Assembly: GCA_046047235.1 (NCBI GenBank)
Contig: JBJOII010000117.1
Span: 1 to 13,423 of the forward strand
Length of the DNA: 13,423 bases
Direction: 5' to 3'
Source: JBMTVN01 sp046047235
Lineage (GTDB): Bacteria; Verrucomicrobiota; Verrucomicrobiia; Limisphaerales; JAHDYP01
Under the pieces are notes generated by a model that was not told where the DNA came from, made no database searches, and saw nothing but the letters and a program-made list of their open reading frames with translations. A program made the position numbers and the translations under genes. Each line of letters starts with the position of its first letter. Position 1 is the first letter of the stretch. This document shows positions 6,458 to 13,304 of the stretch, one piece after another.

Positions 6458-8092
6458 CTACCCCCGGTAACGCTGGGCAATCGGAATCCGCCGCCCCATG
6501 CCAAACGCCTTGGTCGTCACCTTCAACCCCGGCGCCGCCTGCCTCCGCTTGTATTCACTCAAATCAATCAGCCGGATCACCTTCCGCACCGCCGCCTCCT
6601 CAAACCCCATCGATAATAAATCAGCCGCCGAACGCCCCTCCACCACGTAGGCCTCCAATATCCCATCCAACACTTCGTACGGCGGCAACGAATCCTGGTC
6701 TTTCTGGTCAGGCCTCAACTCCGCCGACGGCGGCTTCGTAATCGTAGCCTCCGGAATAATCTCCCGCTCACGGTTAATCCACCGCGACAACCGGTAAACC
6801 ATCGTCTTCGGCACATCACTAATCACCGCAAGCCCCCCGCACATGTCCCCATACAAGGTGCAATACCCCACCGCCACCTCACTCTTGTTCCCCGTCGTCA
6901 GCAACAAGGAACCCTCCTTGTTCGACATCGCCATCAAGGTCACCCCACGTAACCGCGCCTGAATATTCTCCTCCGTCACGTCCTCCGGCCTCCCCGCAAA
7001 AACCCCGCGCAAACCCTCACGCACGGTGTCAAACATCGACCCGATCGGCACCACGTCATACCGTATGCCCAGGTTCTCCGCCAACACCCGGGCATCGTTC
7101 AGACTGCCCGCCGAGGAATACTGCGACGGCAAAGAAATCCCCCGCACATGCTCCCGCCCCAAGGCGTCCACCGCCACACACGCCGTCAACGCCGAATCAA
7201 TGCCACCACTCAACCCCAAAACCGCATCCCGGAAACCACACTTGTGCAGATAGTCGCGCAACCCCAAAACCAACGCCCGGTAAATCATCTCCTCCCCCGG
7301 CGCATCCACCGCCTCCCCCAAAACACCCCCCTCCAGATCCACCAGCAAATAGTCCTCGGAAAAAACTCCGCCCCGAGCCAACACGCCGCCCCGTCCGTCC
7401 AGAACCAAACTCCCCCCGTCAAATACCAACTCGTCATTGCCCCCCACCAAGTTGCAATACACCAACGGCATCCGACTCTTCCGCGCCAAACTGCATAACA
7501 TCTCCCGCCGCACCCGGTCCTTGCCCATATGCCAGGGCGATGCAGACAGGTTCACCAGCAAATCCGCCCCCGCCTCCGCCAACTCCATCGCCGGATTGCG
7601 GCGATAACGCCGCTCCCGCCAGAAATCCTCGTCGTTCCAAATGTCCTCGCAAATCGTCACCCCCAAACGCCGCCCCATAAACTCCATCGGCAAATTACCC
7701 GACCCGGGCTCAAAATACCGGTCCTCATCAAATACATCATACGTCGGCAATAAGGTCTTCTCCCTCACCCCCATCACCACCCCCTCCGCACACAACGCCG
7801 CCGCATTCGTCAATAATCGCCCGGGCCCAGCCTCCCTCCGCCCCACAAAACCCAACAGCAATCCCGCCCGCCCCGTCTCCGCAGCCAAACGCTCCACCAC
7901 AGCCTCGTTCGCCGCCACAAAATCCGGACGCAACAACAAATCCCGCGGCGGATACCCCGTGGTCGCCAACTCTGGCATCACCACTAAATCCGCCCCGTCC
8001 TCCACCGCACGTCGATACACCCCCAATATCTTCGACTCGTTCCCCGCAAAATCCCCGACGGTCGTGTTGATCTGGCCCAGTGCAATTCTCAT
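6458..8092 (-). CDS. nadE: Glutamine-dependent NAD+ synthetase
   Basis: The 544-residue two-domain enzyme amidates nicotinate adenine dinucleotide to NAD+ using ATP and ammonia taken from glutamine. The N-terminal nitrilase-type glutaminase domain (about 1-260) shows the Glu-Lys-Cys triad: Glu41 in MPELATTGYPPRD, Lys112 in REKTLLPTYDVFDE and Cys148 in TICEDIW. The C-terminal synthetase domain has the ATP-pyrophosphatase P-loop LGLSGGIDSALT (Ser295-Ser300), then LTTGNKSEVAVGYCTLYGDM and ITKPPSAELRPDQKDQDSLP. Length fits the bacterial glutamine-dependent class, so no separate amidotransferase is needed. The start at 8092 follows an AGGAGGAGG/AAGGAG stretch and gives the family N-terminus MRIALGQINTTVGD. 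An alternative ATG at 8116 overlaps the upstream stop codon (ATGA) and would add eight Gly-rich residues. Confidence 0.96.
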   Translation of the reverse strand: MRIALGQINTTVGDFAGNESKILGVYRRAVEDGADLVVMPELATTGYPPRDLLLRPDFVAANEAVVERLAAETGRAGLLLGFVGRREAGPGRLLTNAAALCAEGVVMGVREKTLLPTYDVFDEDRYFEPGSGNLPMEFMGRRLGVTICEDIWNDEDFWRERRYRRNPAMELAEAGADLLVNLSASPWHMGKDRVRREMLCSLARKSRMPLVYCNLVGGNDELVFDGGSLVLDGRGGVLARGGVFSEDYLLVDLEGGVLGEAVDAPGEEMIYRALVLGLRDYLHKCGFRDAVLGLSGGIDSALTACVAVDALGREHVRGISLPSQYSSAGSLNDARVLAENLGIRYDVVPIGSMFDTVREGLRGVFAGRPEDVTEENIQARLRGVTLMAMSNKEGSLLLTTGNKSEVAVGYCTLYGDMCGGLAVISDVPKTMVYRLSRWINREREIIPEATITKPPSAELRPDQKDQDSLPPYEVLDGILEAYVVEGRSAADLLSMGFEEAAVRKVIRLIDLSEYKRRQAAPGLKVTTKAFGMGRRIPIAQRYRG

Positions 8093-8112
8093 CTCCTTCC
8101 CGCCTCCTCCTC

Positions 8113-8700
8113 TCATCGCCCCACAAATGACTCCCGCAATGTCCCGCGCCCCGTCCGAACCACCGTCCCCACATCCACACCATGCCGCTCAAACCAACCA
8201 CGCGCCGTCTCCAAAACAAACTGCACCTGATCACTCCCCGCCTCCACCGGCTCCTCCACCCCGGGCTCCAAGGGATGAATCTCCAAAATGCGCCCCTCCG
8301 AATCAATATACGCCACCGACAACGGCACACTCACGTTCTTCATCCAAAAGGATGCCCGATACGGACGCGCAAAAATAAACAACATCCCCTCGTCCTCGCC
8401 TATCGCCTTCCGGAACATCATCCCCGTCTGAATCTGCCTCACGGTCCGCGCTAACTCCGCACTGATCCGATGCTTCCCAATGAAAAGATCCTCGGTCTGC
8501 AACTTGCCCTGAGCCTCAGCCGGCTCCCATCGCGCCGATGCCGGCCGCGGTGAAGCATTCGCCGCCCCGCCATCGCCAGGCTGATGACCACAGCCCCAGC
8601 CCAGCAATACCACCAGAATCAAACTCCCAATACTGCAGGTCGTTCTCACCCGCGCAGCTTGCGGACCCCCTCCACGCTTGGCAATACCCGTGTTCCCCAC
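8113..8700 (-). CDS. DUF192 exported protein, possible lipoprotein
   Basis: The C-terminal ~115 residues form a DUF192 domain, recognised by GMMFRKAIGEDEGMLFIF, the SFWMKNVSVPLSVAYID core and the EIHPLEPG turn. The function of the family is unknown; members are usually exported. Before it lie a charged segment (Lys, Arg) and a hydrophobic stretch, SIGSLILVVLLGWGCG, that could be a lipoprotein signal with Cys37, but GWGC is not a canonical lipobox. The start is uncertain. A GTG at 8700 (195 residues) comes right after the outer-membrane protein stop (8706-8708) and has GAGG just upstream. A GTG at 8649 (178 residues) would give a shorter, more typical signal peptide. The frame is open further upstream but there overlaps the neighbouring gene. 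The stop touches the nadE leader, consistent with one transcript. Confidence 0.82.
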   Translation of the reverse strand: MGNTGIAKRGGGPQAARVRTTCSIGSLILVVLLGWGCGHQPGDGGAANASPRPASARWEPAEAQGKLQTEDLFIGKHRISAELARTVRQIQTGMMFRKAIGEDEGMLFIFARPYRASFWMKNVSVPLSVAYIDSEGRILEIHPLEPGVEEPVEAGSDQVQFVLETARGWFERHGVDVGTVVRTGRGTLRESFVGR

Positions 8701-8705
8701 CCACC

Positions 8706-9242
8706 TCAAAACAACACCATGATCCCCGCCGTTACCCCAAACCCATCCAACCGCGCCCTCCCACCCCCCGGCCAACCCGAAACATCCGGCTCCAAAAACA
8801 ACCACCGCGCCTCCCCAAACAACGCCACCGCACTCGCTAACCTTAACTCCACCCCAGCCAACGGCCCATACCCCACCGTGTCGTCCAAATCCACATCCCC
8901 GCCATCAAAAATATAATACCCCACCCCAAAGCCACCATACGGTATCAGCACGTTCGCCACCGGTAACTGCAACATCAGGTTCGCCTCCAAAGGAAACATG
9001 TTCACCGACGGATCCTGCAACCGCAGCATGCTCCCCCGAAAATCCAAACCCACATACTCCACCAAATCATACTTCAATCGCACACCACCCCCATACGCCT
9101 CCCCCAAATCGTCCGTGTCCAAATAACTCCCCATCACCCCCATGCTCACATCCGCCCCCAAAACCCGCCCCCCAAAACCCAACAACCCCACCAGCCCCAT
9201 CACCAAAACCAGTCCTGCTCTCCGCATCACTTCGTTTCGCAT
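8706..9242 (-). CDS. Small outer-membrane beta-barrel protein
   Basis: The 178-residue protein begins with a signal peptide, cleaved probably after Ala30 (GRVLGA). The rest alternates short amphipathic strands and Gly-rich turns, for example SMGVMGSYLDTDDLGEAYGG, GVRLKYDLVEYVGLDFRGS, IPYGGFGVGYYIFDGGDVDL and VALFGEARWLFLEPD, and it ends in phenylalanine (TAGIMVLF). This is the pattern of an eight-strand OmpX/OmpA-type barrel with a C-terminal assembly signal. No peptidoglycan-binding OmpA domain follows. The specific role (structural, adhesive or porin-like) cannot be told. The ATG at 9242 has GAGGGCGGG just upstream; an internal ATG at 9227 is also possible. It is the first gene of the minus-strand run and diverges from the large secreted protein; the 125-bp gap must hold both promoters. 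Confidence 0.75.
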   Translation of the reverse strand: MRNEVMRRAGLVLVMGLVGLLGFGGRVLGADVSMGVMGSYLDTDDLGEAYGGGVRLKYDLVEYVGLDFRGSMLRLQDPSVNMFPLEANLMLQLPVANVLIPYGGFGVGYYIFDGGDVDLDDTVGYGPLAGVELRLASAVALFGEARWLFLEPDVSGWPGGGRARLDGFGVTAGIMVLF

Positions 9243-9313
9243 CCCGCCCTCTTAACACCTCCACACAACCTTGCAAAGCGACGAAATACGCCACCTAACT
9301 GACCCAAAGTACA

Positions 9314-9342
9314 TTGACGCGAACTAGTCCTACTGTTCTACT
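9314..9342 (+). promoter_or_regulatory. Candidate promoter of the large secreted protein
   Basis: TTGACG at 9314-9319 (five of six matches to the -35 consensus) is followed after 17 bp by TCTACT at 9337-9342 (four of six matches to the -10 consensus). This would place the start of transcription about 20 bases before the ATG at 9368, leaving a very short leader with no Shine-Dalgarno sequence. The match is by eye and the -10 box is weak. Confidence 0.35.
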
Positions 9343-9367
9343 TCGTCAACTCAGCCTTATAACATCT

Positions 9368-12300
9368 ATGAGAAGTATCCCCCCCCTGAACGGGCTGTCT
9401 CGCTTCCTGCAGAGCAGCATTCTATCAGGACTGGTCGCAGCTACTGTGTCCCTGACACACAGCGCAGTTCTGGACGACTTTAACGACAACACCAAGTCCG
9501 ACTGGGCGGACTTCACCTTCGTCGAAGGCTTCGGACTGCCGTCCGAAACCGGCGGACAGTTCGTCTTCGACCTCCCCGGCGCCGGCCAGGACATCTTCAC
9601 CGCCAGCCAGAAAATCAGTGACGTCTTCGAACTCAAGGAAGGCCGCACCATCACATTCACAGTGGATGTGATGGAATCCACCGGCGAAGATACGTTCGCC
9701 GTCCTCACCTTCATCCCCAATACCGGCGGCAATAGCCCGGGCACGCTCGCCGGCTACGGCATCGCCAAGGACCCCACCGACGTCCTCATCACCAAGGGTA
9801 TCCAAAAATACTTCGTGGCCGATGACAGCCCTGCCGCCCAAATCCAAAACGAAAACATCACGCTCTCCCTAACCATGTCGGTCGCCGACGGCAACGTCAC
9901 GGTAACCGGCCGCGTGATCGACAAAGCCTCCGGCAACACCCTCTGGGAACAGTCCATCGTGGATACCCCAGGCGCCGATGTCATGGCCGACGGCTCCGAT
10001 GACCCCGCCGCCCCCTTCATCACGACCGGCTACTTCACACTCTACTGCTACCAGCAGTTCAACGGCGGCGCCAATTACCGCATCGCCTACGATAACGCCA
10101 CCGCCTCCGTAGTCGATGCCCCAGTCGAAACTGTCCTCGATAGTTTCGACGACAACACCAAAACCGACTGGAGCGACTTCACGTTCATCGAAGGCTTCGG
10201 TATCCCCTCAGAAACCGGCGGCCAGTTCGTCTTCGATCTCCCCGGCGCCGGCCAGGATATCTTCACCGCCAGCCAGAAAATCAGCCGCGAAATCAGCCTG
10301 GAAGAAGGCTCCGACGTCGAACTCCGCGTCGATGTCATGGAATCCACCGGCGAAGACACCTTCGCCGTCCTCGCCTTCATCCCCAATACCGGCGGCAATA
10401 GCCCGGGCACGCTCGCCGGCTATGGCATCGCTAAAGACCCCACCGACGTCCTCATCACCAAGGGTATCCAAAAATACTTCGTGGCCGATGACAGCGCAGC
10501 CGCCCAAATCCAAAACGAGAACATCACGCTCTCGATCCGACTGGTCGTCGAAGGCGGCAACGTCAACGTCACCGGTAAAGTCATAGACAAAGCCTCCGGC
10601 AATGTCCTCTGGGAGCAAACCATCGTCGATACCCCAGGCGCCGATGTCATGGCCGACGGCTCCGATGACCCAGCCGCCCCCTTCATCACTACAGGCTACT
10701 TCACGCTCTACTGCTACCAGCAGTTCAACGGCGGCGCCAATTACCGCATCGCCTACGATAACGCAGTCCTCGTCGCACCACCGTTGGCCGACAAGGTCGC
10801 TCCCGTCATCTCCGAGATCCAACCCGCCGCGTTCGCCAACTTCCTGCCGGCCTCCAGCAGCGTGTCCTTCAAGGTCTCCGATGACCAGGCCCTCACCGAC
10901 GACAGCGTCTCCATCACACTCAATGGCACCACCTACACCGCCAGCAACGGCCTCACGGTCTCAGGCACCGGCACCAGCCGGACAGTCTCCTACAACAACC
11001 TCGAAACCGACACGAACTACGAGGCCACCCTGCAGACCATCGACTCAGATGGACTCACCACGACCCGAATCCTCTACTTCGATACCTTCCTCACGTCCCA
11101 TCGCGTCATCGAGGCCGAGGACTACAACTTCGAAGACGGACAGTACCTCAACGATCCTCTCCCCAGCATCGAAGGTGTCTACAGCCCCAACAGCTATAGC
11201 CTCCAATACGGCAGCGAGGAGATCGACTTCCATGATACCCGCGCCAGCGCCAATGCCGCGGACAACCCCTACCGCGAACCAGACGGTGCCCGCACCCAAC
11301 GCTCCCGCGACTTCATCCGCGCCAAGTTCGTCGCCGAAGGTGGCGCCGCCGCCGGAGTCTATGACTTCGATGTCGGCGATATCGAATCCGGTGAATGGAT
11401 GAACTACACCCGCAACTTCACCGCAGGCAATTATCAGGTCTACCTGCGTGAATCCCTCGCCAATATGCGGCTCGGCGGTGAAAGCCGTCTCGAAAAGGTC
11501 ACCTCCGGCGCCACCACCACCACCCAAACCACCCAGGTGCTCGGATCATTCCTCGGTGAACAAACCGGATTCCAATACCGGAACTTCCCGCTCACCGACG
11601 GCACCGGCACCCCGGTGATCCTGAACCTCAGCGGCACCACCACGCTCCGCCTGCACCAGGTCACCGCCGACCCCGCAGACGGCGCCCGCCTGCTGAACTA
11701 TTTGGTGTTCATCCCCGTGCCGGATCCCGGCCTGCAGCGTGCCACGGTCATCAGCGTCGTGCCCAATAACGGCTCCGCTATCCGTAGCGTCAGGCCCGTC
11801 ATCGAAGCCACGCTCCTCAACCGCGATACCTCGGTCCAGGTCAGCACCGTCGAACTCGATATCAATGGCACAGTCGTCCCGGCCGCTGTCGTCGCCACAG
11901 CCGATGGCGCCGAACTCTCCTACGCCATGACCAACCTGCCCGCCTCCGGCGCAGTCAATACCGCCACCATCACGTTCCTCGATAGCGACGACGTGGAAGT
12001 GGTGAAAACCTGGGATTTCACCGTGGAATACAGCAGCCTCGACCCCGCCAACGCCATCAGCGGCACCGGAACCACCCCGGGCATGAACGTCCGCATGGTC
12101 CAGGCACCCCCGGGAACCGAAATGGAAAGCTCGATCGCCCGCGCCGAAGAACAACTTCGGCCCGGTAGCTCGATCGAAGTCGACTACCAAACCAACGTCG
12201 TCGACCAGGTGATCAACTACAGCCAAAACGGCCCGGGCAGTGCCGACGGCACCTTCCCGAACGACGCCCAATACCCGGGCATCGAACCCGCATACAGCAC

Positions 12301-12820
12301 CGACCTCTTCTCCATCGAGGTCACTACCTACATCCCGCTGACCGCCGGCACCTACCGCTTCGGAACCCGCAGCGATGATGGTTACAAGGTCCAATGCGTC
12401 AGTGACTTCAGCCAGGTCACCACCGGCCCGCTCGCCTTCTGGAGCGGTGTAGCCAACGCAACCTACGACTTCGTCGTCACCAAGAGCGGCCTCTATCCGT
12501 TCCGCCTGGTGCATTACGAACAAAGCGGCGGGGCCTTGCTGGAGTGGTTCGTCGAAGACCTCGAATCGGGCACGCAAACCCTGATCAACGCCGCAGACTC
12601 GCCAATCAAGGCCTACGTCGCCTTCGAAGCCTCGGCAGAACCGCCCGTGATCGAACCGCCAGTCCACTCCGGTAACTCCATCACAATTACCTGGGCAGGC
12701 GACGGAACGTTGCAGGAATCGGACTCCGTCAGCGGTCCGTGGACGGTCGTTCCACAACAATCACCGGCAACAATCACCGTCAATCCCGCCGGCAATAAGT
12801 TCTATCGCGTCCTCCAATAA
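9368..12820 (+). CDS. Large secreted multidomain protein with CBM6-like and PA14-like modules
   Basis: The product has 1150 residues. A signal peptide (about 1-33) precedes two nearly identical 211-residue domains (34-244 and 256-466). These begin VLDDFNDNTK / VLDSFDDNTK and look like beta-sandwich (concanavalin-like) domains that I cannot assign to a named family. Residues 475-575 are Ig-like (APVISEIQPA onward, SVSFKVSDDQALTDDSVSI). Residues 580-784 resemble a CBM6 carbohydrate-binding module (VIEAEDYNFEDG, then GEWMNYTRNFTAGNYQVYLR). Residues 785-900 are a second Ig-like region (ATVISVVPNNGS). Residues 939-1076 resemble PA14 (AGTYRFGTRSDDGYKVQC, LYPFRLVHYEQSGGALLEW). The end (1098-1150; LQESDSVSGPWTVV, then FYRVLQ) is the tail style seen in many secreted Verrucomicrobiota proteins. 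I see no hydrolase, lyase or protease motif, so a binding or surface-attachment role for polysaccharide is inferred. The ATG at 9368 gives the signal peptide; a TTG at 9314 would spoil it. Base composition is more balanced than in the neighbouring genes. Confidence 0.85.
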   Translation: MRSIPPLNGLSRFLQSSILSGLVAATVSLTHSAVLDDFNDNTKSDWADFTFVEGFGLPSETGGQFVFDLPGAGQDIFTASQKISDVFELKEGRTITFTVDVMESTGEDTFAVLTFIPNTGGNSPGTLAGYGIAKDPTDVLITKGIQKYFVADDSPAAQIQNENITLSLTMSVADGNVTVTGRVIDKASGNTLWEQSIVDTPGADVMADGSDDPAAPFITTGYFTLYCYQQFNGGANYRIAYDNATASVVDAPVETVLDSFDDNTKTDWSDFTFIEGFGIPSETGGQFVFDLPGAGQDIFTASQKISREISLEEGSDVELRVDVMESTGEDTFAVLAFIPNTGGNSPGTLAGYGIAKDPTDVLITKGIQKYFVADDSAAAQIQNENITLSIRLVVEGGNVNVTGKVIDKASGNVLWEQTIVDTPGADVMADGSDDPAAPFITTGYFTLYCYQQFNGGANYRIAYDNAVLVAPPLADKVAPVISEIQPAAFANFLPASSSVSFKVSDDQALTDDSVSITLNGTTYTASNGLTVSGTGTSRTVSYNNLETDTNYEATLQTIDSDGLTTTRILYFDTFLTSHRVIEAEDYNFEDGQYLNDPLPSIEGVYSPNSYSLQYGSEEIDFHDTRASANAADNPYREPDGARTQRSRDFIRAKFVAEGGAAAGVYDFDVGDIESGEWMNYTRNFTAGNYQVYLRESLANMRLGGESRLEKVTSGATTTTQTTQVLGSFLGEQTGFQYRNFPLTDGTGTPVILNLSGTTTLRLHQVTADPADGARLLNYLVFIPVPDPGLQRATVISVVPNNGSAIRSVRPVIEATLLNRDTSVQVSTVELDINGTVVPAAVVATADGAELSYAMTNLPASGAVNTATITFLDSDDVEVVKTWDFTVEYSSLDPANAISGTGTTPGMNVRMVQAPPGTEMESSIARAEEQLRPGSSIEVDYQTNVVDQVINYSQNGPGSADGTFPNDAQYPGIEPAYSTDLFSIEVTTYIPLTAGTYRFGTRSDDGYKVQCVSDFSQVTTGPLAFWSGVANATYDFVVTKSGLYPFRLVHYEQSGGALLEWFVEDLESGTQTLINAADSPIKAYVAFEASAEPPVIEPPVHSGNSITITWAGDGTLQESDSVSGPWTVVPQQSPATITVNPAGNKFYRVLQ
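9467..10099 (+). repeat. In-gene tandem duplication, copy 1
   Basis: This 633-bp unit encodes residues 34-244 of the large secreted protein. It aligns without gaps to copy 2 at a fixed offset of 666 bp. By hand count about 29 of 211 residues differ. Long stretches are near-identical in DNA as well, for example the coding for FIPNTGGNSPGTLAGYGIAK and DGSDDPAAPFITTGYFTLYC. Confidence 0.95.
10133..10765 (+). repeat. In-gene tandem duplication, copy 2
   Basis: This second copy of the 633-bp unit encodes residues 256-466. An 11-residue linker (TASVVDAPVET) separates it from copy 1. Differences from copy 1 are concentrated in two short segments, equivalent to residues 85-98 and 168-179 of copy 1, while the rest is conserved down to synonymous sites. 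Confidence 0.95.
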
Positions 12821-12852
12821 CAGGACCCTAGAACACAGTCACTAATCACGCC

Positions 12853-12881
12853 AACGGGGCCGCTGTCTCAGCGGCCCCGTT
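12853..12881 (+). terminator. Strong hairpin after the large secreted protein gene
   Basis: A perfect 13-bp stem (12853-12865 with 12869-12881, arm AACGGGGCCGCTG) closes a three-base loop, 32 bases after the stop codon. There is no T-run after the stem, so it is a terminator or RNA-stabilising hairpin rather than a textbook intrinsic terminator. Confidence 0.7.
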
Positions 12882-12901
12882 CCGCGTACCCAACACATCG
12901 G

Positions 12902-12976
12902 CCCTCAGCGCTTACCCCTTACCGCTCCGCGCTCTGCCCCATCGAAATCGGGATCGCTATCGGGATCGGTATCGAA
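12902..12976. repeat. 7-bp array followed by 6-bp ATCGNN array
   Basis: Five 7-bp units (CCCTCAG, CGCTTAC, CCCTTAC, CGCTCCG, CGCTCTG) run from 12902 to 12936. After four bases come six 6-bp units at 12941-12976: ATCGAA, ATCGGG, ATCGCT, ATCGGG, ATCGGT, ATCGAA. Both unit types also occur at 1-194 and 13305-13423, in a different order. Non-coding. Confidence 0.85.
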
Positions 12977-13304
12977 TAGCGAAAGTTCGCCGCAGGCCCT
13001 AGCCAGTCTACAGCCAGACTCCTTGAACCCACTCCCTCACCCTCGCGCAAACCACCCCCCCTAACTCCGGGCTTGGATGCGCGGCACCAGCCGCGCGTGA
13101 CTCAACAGACATACCGACGCACCCTCTCCCCTCTCCCGTCTCCTCTCTCCCTGCGGTCAGCCGCGTGGACCGCAGCAGCCCTCCCTGCAACCGCATGAAT
13201 AGTCCACACATGAATAAACCCATCCCTGCGCCCAGCCCGGCCATTCATGTGAGGCTGGGTTCATGCGGTTATCCCTCGGGACCACATTCATGCTCCCCAA
13301 CCAG
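12977..13304. other. Non-coding spacer with hairpins
   Basis: I see no convincing gene here. Two isolated perfect hairpins are present. ATGCGCGGC-ACCA-GCCGCGCGT spans 13077-13098 (one T-G pair), and CTGCGGTC-nine bases-GACCGCAG spans 13151-13175. Between them is a pyrimidine-rich CTCTCCC-type stretch (13121-13150). Short open frames on both strands have no recognisable motif and biased, repeat-derived composition. Confidence 0.6.
13189..13270. repeat. Nested inverted repeats with competing pairings
   Basis: The outer arms AACCGCATGAA (13189-13199) and TTCATGCGGTT (13260-13270) are perfect complements. Inside, CCCAGCC (13231-13237) pairs with GGCTGGG (13253-13259), while CACATGAAT (13207-13215) can pair with ATTCATGTG (13243-13251). 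The last pairing crosses the CCCAGCC pairing, so only one can form in a simple fold. It could be a structured RNA, a protein-binding site or repeat debris; nothing identifies which. Confidence 0.6.

Noticed and set aside
10602..11402. Plus-strand open frame of 266 codons in another frame of the secreted protein
   Set aside because: It is a Ser/Pro/Thr-rich frame-shifted reading of a gene whose main frame is intact and has recognisable domains.
11546..12760. Minus-strand open frame of 404 codons
   Set aside because: It lies antisense within the large secreted protein gene, has a Gly/Asp/Val-rich composition typical of reverse reading of GC-rich codons, and shows no motif or signal.
12853..12881. 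Textbook Rho-independent terminator
   Set aside because: The stem is perfect but lacks a T-run on either side, so the label is kept only as a terminator-like hairpin with reduced confidence.
13008..13244. Short minus-strand open frame (78 codons) in the terminal spacer
   Set aside because: It crosses two hairpins and part of the inverted repeat, has low-complexity composition and no recognisable motif.
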